64,000 nucleotides of DNA, from positions 1 through 64,000 of the forward strand of contig NZ_JACIXG010000016.1 of NCBI RefSeq assembly GCF_014360585.1, written 5' to 3'. This document shows, piece by piece, positions 10,662-19,937 of the stretch. The position numbers were made by a program, and so were the translations under genes. The notes under the pieces are model-generated. The model was not told where the DNA came from and made no database searches. It saw only the letters and a list, made by a program, of their open reading frames with translations. Within the stretch, counting starts at the first letter, position 1. The number at the start of each line of letters is the position of its first letter. This DNA is from Nocardioides sp. GTDB lineage: Bacteria; Actinomycetota; Actinomycetes; Propionibacteriales; Nocardioidaceae.

Positions 10662-11315
10662 ATGCGGAAACTCGGCGTCCCCACCGCTGTGCTAGCACTG
10701 CTGTTGCTCACCGGCTGTGCCGAGGAGCAGCACGCCCACTCCGGCCACGAGCCGAGTCCATCGGGATCGCCTCAGTCGGCGCCCGTCCTCCAGCCGGGCG
10801 CTCCCGGCGAGACTGCGGGCACGATCGCCCCTTCGGACGTGCCGGTCGACGCCGAGTGGAACCAGACCGACGCCACCTTCGTCACGATGATGATCCCGCA
10901 CCACGCCCAGGCGCTGGAGATGACCGAGCTGGCCGTCACCCGCGCCGCCAGTGACGAGGTGAAGTCGCTGGCCAGGAGCATCACCGCGGCTCAGGGACCG
11001 GAGATCGTCGCGATGAGCGGATGGCTCCAGGCCCGCGGCCTCGAGGTGCCTGCTGCCGGTGATCTGCCGGACCACGCCGGCATGCCGGGCATGCTCACTC
11101 CCGAGCAGCTGAAGGAGCTCGGTGCGGCTCGGGGCGAGGAGTTCGACCGGCTCTTCCTGACCCGGATGATCGCTCACCACGAAGGCGCCCTTACGATGGC
11201 CGCCCCGGTGCTCAGCAAGGGCAGCGACATCCTCGCCATGGAGATGGCCCAAGACGTCGAGGCCTCTCAGAAGACCGAGATCGGAATCATGCAGAAGCTG
11301 CTGGAATCCCAGTGA
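10662..11315 (+). CDS. DUF305 lipoprotein
   Basis: A 217-residue lipoprotein: MRKLGVPTAVLALLLLTGCAEEQ has a hydrophobic signal and a lipobox ending at LTGC. The mature part has two DUF305 (ferritin-like four-helix) repeats with MMIPHHAQALEM and MIAHHEGAL, the His-rich motifs often associated with metal, in particular copper, handling. The stop codon overlaps the GTG start of the next gene by four bases (GTGA), so the two are translationally coupled. Function beyond the family level is not known. Confidence 0.9.
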   Translation: MRKLGVPTAVLALLLLTGCAEEQHAHSGHEPSPSGSPQSAPVLQPGAPGETAGTIAPSDVPVDAEWNQTDATFVTMMIPHHAQALEMTELAVTRAASDEVKSLARSITAAQGPEIVAMSGWLQARGLEVPAAGDLPDHAGMPGMLTPEQLKELGAARGEEFDRLFLTRMIAHHEGALTMAAPVLSKGSDILAMEMAQDVEASQKTEIGIMQKLLESQ

Positions 11316-12058
11316 GTCGAATCCCAGCGAGGCGCCGCCTCGCCGTCGCAGCCGGCGTCTTCGTCGCCGCCGCTCTCACCCTCGCGCTGCTGGTCTACAC
11401 CGGCGTCATCATGCCCACCCGCCTGTTCGCCGCCAGATACGACGTACGCGGCATCGACGTCTCCCACCACAACGGGGTCGTCGACTGGTCGCGGGTCGCC
11501 GAGCAGGACATCGACTTCGCCTGGCTCAAGGCGACCGAGGGGTCCGCACACGTCGACTCGCGTTTCGCCGCCAACTGGTCCGGGTCACGTGCCGCCGGGA
11601 TCGCCACCGGCGCCTACCACTTCATGAGCTTCGAGAGCCCGGGCGCAGGCCAGGCCCACAACATGATCGCCACGGTTCCGCGCGTAGCCGGCACGCTCGC
11701 CCCGGTCGTCGACCTGGAGCCGTACGGTTCGTTCAAGGGCAACCTGCCGCCGGCCACCGAGGTGCGAGCCGTCCTCGATCCCCTGCTGAGCACGCTCGAG
11801 GACTATTACGGGATCGCGCCGGTCATCTACACCACACCGTCGGCCTATCGGGCCTATCTGGTCGACCGCTACCCGGACAACCCGATCTGGTTCCGCTCCG
11901 TCGCCTGGCCCCCGCGGGTGCCGGACGGACGCGACTGGTCGATCCGGCAGTACTCCAGCCGCGACCGGCTCGACGGTGTGGGCAGCGATGACGAGGCGTA
12001 CGTCGACATGAACGTGCTCTCCGACGACGTGGACCTCGACGACCTCACCACCCGCTGA
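11312..12058 (+). CDS. GH25 family lysozyme (N-acetylmuramidase)
   Basis: A 248-residue protein with one N-terminal membrane segment (VAAGVFVAAALTLALLVYTG), likely a signal anchor, and a GH25 catalytic domain. GH25 landmarks include RGIDVSHHNGVVDW (with the catalytic-region Asp), FAWLKATEG, GAYHF, and PVVDLEP, which carries the acidic pair. Enzymes of this family cut beta-1,4 bonds in peptidoglycan. The GTG start at 11312 overlaps the DUF305 stop. Together they form a two-gene envelope operon that converges on groEL. Confidence 0.93.
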   Translation: MSRIPARRRLAVAAGVFVAAALTLALLVYTGVIMPTRLFAARYDVRGIDVSHHNGVVDWSRVAEQDIDFAWLKATEGSAHVDSRFAANWSGSRAAGIATGAYHFMSFESPGAGQAHNMIATVPRVAGTLAPVVDLEPYGSFKGNLPPATEVRAVLDPLLSTLEDYYGIAPVIYTTPSAYRAYLVDRYPDNPIWFRSVAWPPRVPDGRDWSIRQYSSRDRLDGVGSDDEAYVDMNVLSDDVDLDDLTTR

Positions 12059-12084
12059 TCGAGCCAGCCGCCGACCGGACCATC

Positions 12085-12205
12085 CGCTGGTCGAGCCGCG
12101 AGGCCGCCTGCGGCCGAGCGTGTCGAGACCAACACGGACCCTTCGGCGCTCGAATCGGCTGTGTTGGTCTCGACACGCTCGCTGGCGCTCGCGGCTCGAC
12201 CAGCG
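12085..12205. repeat. Dispersed palindromic repeat, copy B
   Basis: Two head-to-head units, CGCTGGTCGAGCCGCGAGG...CGTGTCGAGACCAACAC and GTGTTGGTCTCGACACG...CGGCTCGACCAGCG, lie in the gap between the convergent GH25 and groEL genes. This is the REP/BIME arrangement. Confidence 0.9.
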
Positions 12206-12213
12206 GCTGCGAA

Positions 12214-12256
12214 AACGAGAGTCGGCGCCCCGCGTGATGCGGGACGCCGACTCTCG
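12214..12256 (-). terminator. groEL terminator
   Basis: A 13-bp stem (ACGAGAGTCGGCG / CGCCGACTCTCGT), followed on the minus strand by TTTT, 13 bp beyond the groEL stop. Confidence 0.85.
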
Positions 12257-12268
12257 TGATTCAGTCGA

Positions 12269-13900
<1,632 letters not shown>

Positions 13901-13966
13901 CTAGTACGCACGGACGCGGCCGGGCCGGCTGGCCCGGCCGCGTCAGATGTGCGAGACGGATGATCG

Positions 13967-14260
13967 TCAGGCGATGACCGCGAGGATGTCGCGGGCGGAG
14001 AGAATGAGGTACTCCTCGCCGGCGTACTTGACCTCGGTGCCGCCGTACTTGCTGTAGATGACCTTGTCGCCCACGGCGACGTCGAGCGGAACGCGGTTGC
14101 CCTTGTCGTCGATACGACCCGGGCCGAGCGCCAGGACCTCGCCCTCCTGGGGCTTCTCCTTGGCGGTGTCCGGGATGACCAGACCGGAGGCGGTGGTCTG
14201 CTCGGCCTCGACGGCCTTGACGACGATCCGGTCCTCAAGAGGCTTGATGTTGACCGACAC
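13967..14260 (-). CDS. groES: 10-kDa co-chaperonin GroES
   Basis: A 97-residue GroES, the lid of the GroEL chamber. It starts [23 protein letters not shown] and contains the mobile loop and the roof segment [21 protein letters not shown]. It is 78 bp upstream of groEL on the same strand and is preceded by two CIRCE operators, so HrcA control is expected. Confidence 0.98.
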   Translation of the reverse strand: MSVNIKPLEDRIVVKAVEAEQTTASGLVIPDTAKEKPQEGEVLALGPGRIDDKGNRVPLDVAVGDKVIYSKYGGTEVKYAGEEYLILSARDILAVIA

Positions 14261-14374
14261 TGTGTCGACCTCCCCATTTCTTTTCTACGGAATCAGACTG
14301 GGTGGGTGTTGCTACGTCTGTGCTTGCGATGTGCCACGTACGCCGTCGCGGGGGTCGCACCCGGCTCGCAAGCG

Positions 14375-14401
14375 TTGGCACACTCCAGGGGAGAGTGCCA
14401 A
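14375..14401 (-). promoter_or_regulatory. CIRCE operator 1 (HrcA site)
   Basis: TTGGCACAC-N9-GAGTGCCAA, the 9-9-9 layout of the CIRCE inverted repeat (consensus TTAGCACTC-N9-GAGTGCTAA), placed upstream of groES. Confidence 0.88.
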
Positions 14402-14409
14402 TGCAGACG

Positions 14410-14436
14410 TTAGCACTCGACCGCAATGAGTGCCAG
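14410..14436 (-). promoter_or_regulatory. CIRCE operator 2 (HrcA site)
   Basis: TTAGCACTC-N9-GAGTGCCAG, nearly the consensus, 8 bp beyond the first CIRCE and only about 10 bp from the stop of the neighbouring gene. The left arm is a perfect consensus half-site. Confidence 0.92.
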
Positions 14437-14446
14437 CGTGACCGCC

Positions 14447-15247
14447 CTATCGCTGCCCGGGGAGCCTCACCAGCAGCGCGACCATGCCGGCCAGGAGACC
14501 GATGATGATGATGCCGCCGGCGACCACGAGCGACCGCAGGCCCTCGTCGTCGTCCTCGTCGAGCGAGGTGATCCGAAGCTCTTCACCGTCGCTCAGCCGC
14601 GACATCTGCGACGAGCCCTCGTACTGCTCGGAGGCCTCGGCGGAGGCTTGGCGACTGGGCTCCGCCGCCGACGGGGTGGCGCTGGCCGAGGGCGTACGTT
14701 CGCGCCGTTCGTCTTTCTTCGTGGCAGGTGTCTTCTCGACCGCCGCCGGTGCGCTCTGCTGAGCCTCGGCTTCAGCCGTCTCGGCGGCCTTTTCTGGCTT
14801 CTCTGGCTTCTCTGGCTTCTCCGACTCGCGGGCCTCGTCCCGCTCGTCCCGCTCGTCTCCCGCGTCCTTGGGCTGCTCGTCGGTGTCCGTCTCCGGCCCG
14901 CCGGAGGCGCCACCCCGGGCGTACTCCACCGAGTAGCCCGCAAGCGACCGCCCGTCGCTGTGCCAGACGACCGTCGTACGTTGCGGCGTGGACAGCGTGC
15001 GCACCTCCGAGCTGCCCTTCCGGCCGCGGCTGTCCACGCAGTAGGACACGATCAGGTAGCCCTCGGGAGCACTGACCATCACTGAGGATCCACCGTCCAG
15101 CTCGCGGTATCCGTCTCCGTGCGCGCAGTAGCGCACCGGTGTGACGGTGTCGGCCGATGCGGGCGCGGCGAACAGCAGCGACAGCAGGGCGGTGATCGCC
15201 GCGAGCGCCCAGCGGCTCACCGGGACTCGACGCGGGGGTCTGCACAC
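14447..15247 (-). CDS. Exported single-pass membrane protein with charged stalk
   Basis: A 266-residue envelope protein of unknown function. It has a signal peptide (SRWALAAITALLSLLFAAPASAD), a globular ectodomain of about 85 residues with two Cys (VRYCAHGDGYRE, IVSYCVDSRGRKG), a long Glu/Lys/Pro/Ala stalk, and a C-terminal membrane helix (SLVVAGGIIIIGLLAGMVALLVRL) followed by a short basic tail. The stalk includes EKPEKPEKPEK, encoded by three tandem copies of a 9-bp unit, so its length may vary between strains. Topology suggests an extracellular domain anchored at its C terminus. It lies directly upstream of the groES control region. Confidence 0.75.
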   Translation of the reverse strand: MCRPPRRVPVSRWALAAITALLSLLFAAPASADTVTPVRYCAHGDGYRELDGGSSVMVSAPEGYLIVSYCVDSRGRKGSSEVRTLSTPQRTTVVWHSDGRSLAGYSVEYARGGASGGPETDTDEQPKDAGDERDERDEARESEKPEKPEKPEKAAETAEAEAQQSAPAAVEKTPATKKDERRERTPSASATPSAAEPSRQASAEASEQYEGSSQMSRLSDGEELRITSLDEDDDEGLRSLVVAGGIIIIGLLAGMVALLVRLPGQR

Positions 15248-15328
15248 CCGGCGGATCCTAGAGCAGAAACACCCGGTGGGGTAATGGCCTTTTGTCCGGA
15301 CCAGAAATAGGCCTGAGAGGATCGGCGC

Positions 15329-16507
15329 ATGGATCTCGACGCCTTCTCCTGGTTGCTGACCGATGAAGGCCAGCAGCTGCTGGCGCGGGCCACCGAGATG
15401 ACGGCGGCCTCAATCGAGGGAAAGGGTTCGGCCTTGGCTGTGCAGGCCGCACTGCGCAAGGACGAGACTGCCGAGCACGTGACCGCGGCCATGAATCAGG
15501 TGGACCTGCGCCGGAAGGCGGCCGCCAAGTTCGGTGACCTGGCGCCGAAGATGTACTTCACTCCCGACGGCCTCGAACAGGCCACCCGTCTCGCCGTCGC
15601 CCACCACCGGGCCGCGCGCCTGCGCGCTTTCGACGCAGCGAGCGTCATCGACCTGGGCTGTGGGATCGGCGGTGACCTGATCGCCTCCTCCCGCGCCGGC
15701 CTCACTGCTGCCGGGGTCGATCACGATCCGGAACGGGTCGCCATCGCCCAGGCCAACCTGGACGCCCTGGGGCTGCCCGGAGCCGTCACCGTCGCAGACG
15801 CGACGACCGTCGACCATTCACCGTTCGAAGTGGCGTACGCCGATCCGGCACGTCGCGGCGCCAAGGGCCGAGTCTTCTCCGCTGAGGGGTGGACGCCGCC
15901 GTGGTCGTGGGTCGAGACGCTCTTCGCGCGCGATGCGTGCGTGAAGGTCGCGCCTGGGATCCCGCACGATCTCGTGCCCGAGAAGGTCGAGGCCGAATGG
16001 GTCAGCGACCGCGGCGAGGTCAAGGAGGCCGCGCTGTGGTCGGGCTCGCTGGCCAGCACGCAGCGCCGGGCCACCGTGATCGGCGAGCGTGGTCTGGCGA
16101 CGCTCACGTCCGAGGACGACCCGGGCGGTGAGGTCGGTCCCGTCGCCGAGTTCCTCTACGAGCCCGACGGAGCGGTCATCCGCGCCGGGCTGGTCACCGC
16201 AGTCGCTGCTGGGGTGCAGGGTCACCTGGTCGACGAGCACATCGCGTACGTCACTTCCTCGGCGTCCTTCGAGACGCCGTTCGCCCGCGGATATCAGGTT
16301 CTCGAGGAGCTCCCTTATCGGGAGAAGCAGCTCAAGGCGGCGCTGCGCGAGCGCGGGATCGGGAGGCTGACGATCAAGAAGCGCGGCGTGCAGGTCGTAC
16401 CCGAGCAGCTCCGCAAGCGACTCGCGCTCTCCGGGTCCGGGGAGGCCACGATCGTGCTGACCCGGGTTGCGGGTGAAGGGACTTGTCTGTTGGTAAGGCC
16501 GTTCTGA
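15329..16507 (+). CDS. SAM-dependent methyltransferase with THUMP-like domain
   Basis: A 392-residue cytosolic protein of the actinobacterial class I methyltransferase family that carries a C-terminal THUMP-like domain. The SAM-binding motif VIDLGCGIGGDLIA is at about 110, followed by GVDHDPERVAIA and the ADPARRG segment in the motif IV position. The C terminus (GRLTIKKRGVQVVPEQLRKRL) is the basic THUMP-like part, suggesting RNA as the likely substrate, although no target is established. The start at 15329 follows a GAGAGGAT ribosome-binding stretch. It is divergent from the membrane-stalk gene. Confidence 0.9.
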   Translation: MDLDAFSWLLTDEGQQLLARATEMTAASIEGKGSALAVQAALRKDETAEHVTAAMNQVDLRRKAAAKFGDLAPKMYFTPDGLEQATRLAVAHHRAARLRAFDAASVIDLGCGIGGDLIASSRAGLTAAGVDHDPERVAIAQANLDALGLPGAVTVADATTVDHSPFEVAYADPARRGAKGRVFSAEGWTPPWSWVETLFARDACVKVAPGIPHDLVPEKVEAEWVSDRGEVKEAALWSGSLASTQRRATVIGERGLATLTSEDDPGGEVGPVAEFLYEPDGAVIRAGLVTAVAAGVQGHLVDEHIAYVTSSASFETPFARGYQVLEELPYREKQLKAALRERGIGRLTIKKRGVQVVPEQLRKRLALSGSGEATIVLTRVAGEGTCLLVRPF

Positions 16508-16521
16508 GGGGGTCTCGACAA

Positions 16522-16673
16522 GCTCGACCACCGGAATGCGGCTCGACCACCGGAATGCGGCTCGACCACCGGAATGCGGCTCGACCACCGGAATGCGGCT
16601 CGACCACCGGAATGCGGCTCGACCAGCGGAGGGCGGCTCGACCAGCGGAGGGCGGCTCGACCAGCGGAGGGCG
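16522..16673. repeat. 19-bp tandem array (8 units)
   Basis: Five copies of GCTCGACCACCGGAATGCG are followed by three of the variant GCTCGACCAGCGGAGGGCG, exactly in register over 152 bp, in the convergent gap between the methyltransferase and tsaD. The unit contains GGCTCGACCA, the half-arm of the dispersed repeat, and the array is preceded by GGTCTCGACAAGCTCGACCAC, so it looks like slippage expansion of one repeat arm. Confidence 0.95.
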
Positions 16674-16675
16674 GG

Positions 16676-17737
16676 TCAGGCCAGGACGCTGGTGATGGGC
16701 TGGGAGGAGTCGGCGGGGAGGTCCAGGGCCGAGGGGGTGCGGCCCCTTGCGACCATCTCGGAGCCCAGGGCCGCGACCATCGCGCCGTTGTCCGTGCACA
16801 GGCCGGGGCGCGGGACCCGGACCCGGATGCCGAGCTTGGTGGCGCGTTCCTCGGCGAGGACCCGGAGTCGGCTGTTCGCCGCGACCCCGCCACCGATGAT
16901 GATGTCCTCGATGCCTTCGGAGGAGGCTGCGTCGAGGGCCTTCCTGACCAGGACGTCGACCACGGCCTCCTGGAAGCTGGCGGCCACGTCGGCGACCGGC
17001 ACCGGCTCGCCGCTGCGCTCCTTGGCCTCGATCCAGCGGGCGACCGCGGTCTTGAGGCCGGAGAAGGAGAAGTCGAAGCGGTGTCGCTCCAGGTCGCGGC
17101 GGGCGGTGAGCCCGCGCGGGAAGTCGATCGCGATCGAGCTGCCCGAGGTGGCGGTCCTGTCGATCATCGGGCCACCAGGGAAGCCGAGGCCGAGCAGACG
17201 GGCGACCTTGTCGAAAGCCTCGCCCGCGGCGTCGTCGATGGTCGCCCCCATCGGGTCGACGCCCACGGTGATGTCGGTGACCTTGAGCAGGCTGGAGTGG
17301 CCGCCAGAGACGAGCATGGCGACGCAGGGCTCGGGAAGCGGTCCGTGCTGCAGCTGGTCGACCGCGACGTGTGACGCCAGGTGGTTGACCCCGTAGATCG
17401 GCTTGTCGAGGCCGAGCGCGAGCGCTTTGGCCGCCGCCACCCCGACCAGCAGGGCACCGGCGAGCCCGGGCCCCGAGGTGACGGCGATCGCGTCCACGTC
17501 ATGGAGCTTGATGCCCGACTCCTGACAGGCACGCTCGATCGTCGGCACCATCGCCTCCAGGTGCGCCCGGCTCGCCACCTCGGGCACGACCCCACCGAAC
17601 CGGGCATGCTCCTCGACGCTGCTCGCCACCGCGTCGGCCAGCAGCGTGTGACCACGCACCACCCCGATCCCGGTCTCGTCGCACGACGTCTCGATCCCGA
17701 GGACCAAGGGCTCATCAACGAGGGCGCCAGAAGTCAT
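16676..17737 (-). CDS. tsaD: tRNA t6A37 threonylcarbamoyltransferase TsaD
   Basis: The catalytic subunit that transfers threonylcarbamoyl from the adenylate to A37 of ANN-decoding tRNAs. The ATG at 17737 gives 353 residues, the usual size; the longer ORF upstream reads through hairpin repeats and is rejected. Signatures are [16 protein letters not shown] (ASKHA phosphate loop), the metal-binding HLASH (His119/His123) and [11 protein letters not shown]. It belongs with tsaB, rimI and tsaE upstream, but here a TetR gene and hairpins separate it from them. Confidence 0.97.
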   Translation of the reverse strand: MTSGALVDEPLVLGIETSCDETGIGVVRGHTLLADAVASSVEEHARFGGVVPEVASRAHLEAMVPTIERACQESGIKLHDVDAIAVTSGPGLAGALLVGVAAAKALALGLDKPIYGVNHLASHVAVDQLQHGPLPEPCVAMLVSGGHSSLLKVTDITVGVDPMGATIDDAAGEAFDKVARLLGLGFPGGPMIDRTATSGSSIAIDFPRGLTARRDLERHRFDFSFSGLKTAVARWIEAKERSGEPVPVADVAASFQEAVVDVLVRKALDAASSEGIEDIIIGGGVAANSRLRVLAEERATKLGIRVRVPRPGLCTDNGAMVAALGSEMVARGRTPSALDLPADSSQPITSVLA

Positions 17738-17823
17738 GGGTCCATTCTGCCTCCCCGTCGATCTGGAGTTCGGTAGCAGTCTCGGTTCCATGCCGTTGGC
17801 CACGCCGGAACGGCACGTCGACA

Positions 17824-17845
17824 GGCGAACGAATTTTCGTTCGCC
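17824..17845. repeat. Hairpin 1 (GGCGAACGAA stem)
   Basis: GGCGAACGAA-TT-TTCGTTCGCC, a perfect 10-bp stem upstream of tsaD. It sits inside a wider pair of arms, CGGTAGCA at 17771 and TGCTACCG at 17870. Confidence 0.9.
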
Positions 17846-17905
17846 GAGGCTCGGGCGGGTCGAGCAACTTGCTACCGCGTGGGCCGAGCGAGCACGTCGG
17901 TTGCA

Positions 17906-17923
17906 CGAACGAAAATTCGTTCG
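17906..17923. repeat. Hairpin 2 (inverted copy)
   Basis: CGAACGAA-AA-TTCGTTCG. It has the same stem as hairpins 1 and 3, but the central dinucleotide is AA, so it is in the opposite orientation. Confidence 0.9.
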
Positions 17924-18001
17924 GCCGGTTTCGAGCCGCTGGCGCCGGCGCCAACGTCGACAAGCCCGTCGACAACAAGCCTTGAGATCCCGACCCCTCC
18001 C

Positions 18002-18029
18002 CTGGGCGAACGAATTTTCGTTCGCCCAG
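18002..18029. repeat. Hairpin 3 (longest stem)
   Basis: CTGGGCGAACGAA-TT-TTCGTTCGCCCAG, a perfect 13-bp stem. With hairpins 1 and 2 it makes three copies of one palindrome in about 210 bp between tsaD and a TetR gene. Confidence 0.92.
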
Positions 18030-18082
18030 TCGAGACCGCCCGACGTTTCCACCTCCGCCGCGGCGGCGCGGCCAACCGGCGT

Positions 18083-18130
18083 CCCGGTCAAGCTGCATCC
18101 CGGTCAAGCTGCATCCCGGTCAAGCTGCAG
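18083..18130. repeat. 16-bp tandem repeat (3 units)
   Basis: CCCGGTCAAGCTGCAT occurs twice and CCCGGTCAAGCTGCAG once, head to tail. The last unit contains the stop and final codons (QAAA) of the TetR gene. Confidence 0.92.
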
Positions 18131-18677
18131 CCTGGTTGCTGTCCGGGACGTCATGCAGGGCTGCGTAGGCGGCAGCCCAGAGGCTCTGCGCGAGCTCAGG
18201 CTGGATCGGATCTGCAGAGCAGAGGCTGTCCCACAACCCCCGGAGCAGGATCACCAGTCCGCCCGACTCGTAGTCGGTGAGTTCGCGGCCGATCGAGGAA
18301 CGGAGCCAGAACCTGACGTCGTGCCACAGGTCCCGGACGGTCTCGCCGACCTCGTCGTTCGACCGAGCGAGCTCCTCGAGTCCCAACCAGGCCCGCAGGA
18401 AGAACACCTCGTCGTCGGTCGTGGGAAGGTAGCCGCCCCATCCCCGTGCCTTCACACGCTGGGCGACCTGCTCCCAGAAAATTCCCGCGAATCCCGCCGC
18501 CGCGTGGGGCAGCATGTTCTGCTGCCCGGCGAACCACTGGTGCAGCGTCGACACCCCCATGTTCGCTTCCTCGGCCACCATCTTGAGGGTGGGCGCGCGC
18601 AAGCCCTCACGACCGATCGTCCTCGCCAGAGCGAGGCCGGCCGTCTGAGATTCGAACCTGTTGCGATTGAAGGCCAT
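18120..18677 (-). CDS. TetR-family regulator
   Basis: A 185-residue regulator starting MAFNRNRFESQTAGLAL at the ATG at 18677. The N-terminal helix-turn-helix (REGLRAPTLKMVAEEANMGVSTLHQWFAG) is TetR-like; the C-terminal part is an all-helical ligand domain. It interrupts the conserved tsaD-rimI order and is bounded on its 3' side by three hairpins and a 16-bp tandem repeat, which suggests it came in with an insertion. Its ligand and targets are unknown. Confidence 0.85.
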   Translation of the reverse strand: MAFNRNRFESQTAGLALARTIGREGLRAPTLKMVAEEANMGVSTLHQWFAGQQNMLPHAAAGFAGIFWEQVAQRVKARGWGGYLPTTDDEVFFLRAWLGLEELARSNDEVGETVRDLWHDVRFWLRSSIGRELTDYESGGLVILLRGLWDSLCSADPIQPELAQSLWAAAYAALHDVPDSNQAAA

Positions 18678-18708
18678 GGCACTGATCGCACCACAGACCA
18701 CCGACATT

Positions 18709-19176
18709 TCAGCCAGAGGTCGCTGTCGACCTCGGCAGCTCCATCGCCAGCACGAGCCCCGTCGCCCCGTCGCGGTAGTAGCGCTCGCGGCGGTCGATCT
18801 CGACGAACCCGGCCCGGCGGTAGAACTCGATGGCCGCGGCGTTGTTCTCGCGCACCTCGAGGAGAAGACGATCCGCACCCTCGCTCCGAGCGAGGTCGAC
18901 CGAAGCGGCGAGGAGCGCCCCGCCGATCCCGCGGCGGCGCTGCTGCTCTGCGGTCGCGATCCGCTGGAGCTCGGCGATCTCGTAGACCACGCTCACCAGC
19001 GCATGACCAACGACCTTCCCCGTGCCGTCCTCGGCGACGAGGATCCGGACCGTCGGCATCTTCCCGTCGATCGCCACCTGCAGGTACTCCGGGGTCCAGG
19101 CGTCGTCAGGAAACGCCTCGAGCTCGAGGGCGGCGATCGCGTCGACGTCGTCCGGGCCGGCCGAGCGTACGGTCAC
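18709..19176 (-). CDS. rimI: Ribosomal protein S18-alanine N-acetyltransferase RimI
   Basis: A GNAT enzyme that N-acetylates ribosomal protein S18 or related targets. The GTG at 19176 is chosen: it overlaps the tsaB stop by four bases (GTGA), gives 155 residues, and begins at the conserved VTVRSAGPDDVDAIAALE. The longer ORF would add a low-complexity leader encoded by repeats in tsaB. The acetyl-CoA loop RIATAEQQRRRGIGGALL is intact, as is the C-terminal NNAAIEFYRRAGF segment (NAAAIEFYRRAGF here). It is translationally coupled to tsaB. Confidence 0.95.
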   Translation of the reverse strand: MTVRSAGPDDVDAIAALELEAFPDDAWTPEYLQVAIDGKMPTVRILVAEDGTGKVVGHALVSVVYEIAELQRIATAEQQRRRGIGGALLAASVDLARSEGADRLLLEVRENNAAAIEFYRRAGFVEIDRRERYYRDGATGLVLAMELPRSTATSG

Positions 19177-19934
19177 CTGGAGATCACCGGCTTCTGGGTC
19201 TCCGGTGGTCGAGCCTGTCGAGACCCCTTCTTCTCGGACTCCGGTGGTCGAGCCTGTCGAGACCCCTTCTTCTGGCCCTTCTTCTGGGCAGCCTGATCCA
19301 CCGCATCGGGCCGCCGCAGGTAGAGCGGCTCGGGATCCATCAGCTCGACCCGCTCCTCGGCCACCGCCCGTGCCAGCCAACCCGCGGACGGACGCACCGG
19401 ACCGATCGGCGAGGGGAACACGTCCGGATAGAGAAGCGCTCCCTCTCCGACCACCGGCATCGAGGTGACGACCTCGGCCGGCCTGACTACGACAGGACCT
19501 TCGAGCCGGGCGCCGTCAGGGTCGTAGGAGGCCAGGTAGACCTCCTTGCGCCGCGCATCCGTCGCCACCAAGAACCCGCCCCCGCCGGTGGTCGAGCTTG
19601 TCGAGACCACCCCAGACGACACCGCCTCCACCGCCAGCACGTCCAAGCTGCAGGCCGCATAGACCGGAATCTCCAGCACGAACCCGAGGGTCCGTGCCGT
19701 GACCAGCCCGACCCGCAACCCGGTGAACGGCCCAGGTCCGGCGCCGACGGCGATGGCGGTCAGATCCTGGCGTACGACCCCCGCCGCCGTCATGACCTCG
19801 GAGATCAGCGGCGCGAGCTGCTCACCATGCTTCATGGCACGGTCAGAGACCATCTCGGCGACGACGTCGTCGCCGTCGTGGAGCGCCACGGTCACCTGAG
19901 GCGTGGCGGTGTCAAAAGCGAGAAGCACACCCAC
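19173..19934 (-). CDS. tsaB: tRNA t6A synthesis partner TsaB
   Basis: The non-catalytic ASKHA partner of TsaD. The N terminus MGVLLAFDTATPQVTVAL and AIAVGAGPGPFTGLRVGL are typical. The last ~30 residues (KKGSRQARPPESEKKGSRQARPPETQK) are encoded by two 39-bp tandem copies of a short palindromic repeat, so the C-terminal tail is repeat-derived. A further single copy (GGTGGTCGAGCTTGTCGAGACC) lies in frame near the middle, encoding VVSTSSTTGGGG. It overlaps rimI by 4 bp and follows the GNAT-TsaE gene after 3 bp. Confidence 0.95.
   Translation of the reverse strand: MGVLLAFDTATPQVTVALHDGDDVVAEMVSDRAMKHGEQLAPLISEVMTAAGVVRQDLTAIAVGAGPGPFTGLRVGLVTARTLGFVLEIPVYAACSLDVLAVEAVSSGVVSTSSTTGGGGFLVATDARRKEVYLASYDPDGARLEGPVVVRPAEVVTSMPVVGEGALLYPDVFPSPIGPVRPSAGWLARAVAEERVELMDPEPLYLRRPDAVDQAAQKKGQKKGSRQARPPESEKKGSRQARPPETQKPVISR
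19202..19274. repeat. 39-bp tandem repeat inside tsaB 3' end
   Basis: CCGGTGGTCGAGCCTGTCGAGACCCCTTCTTCTCGGACT, repeated with a partial second copy. The core GGTCGAGCCTGTCGAGACC is a short palindromic element also found at 19588, 38250-38290 and 55407. Confidence 0.9.
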
Positions 19935-19937
19935 AGC

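Noticed and set aside
16522-16673. CRISPR array
   Set aside because: The 19-bp units are head to tail with no spacers, and no cas genes are near.
16676-18091. 471-aa version of TsaD
   Set aside because: The extra 118 N-terminal residues are translated from hairpin repeats; the ATG at 17737 gives the normal 353-residue protein.
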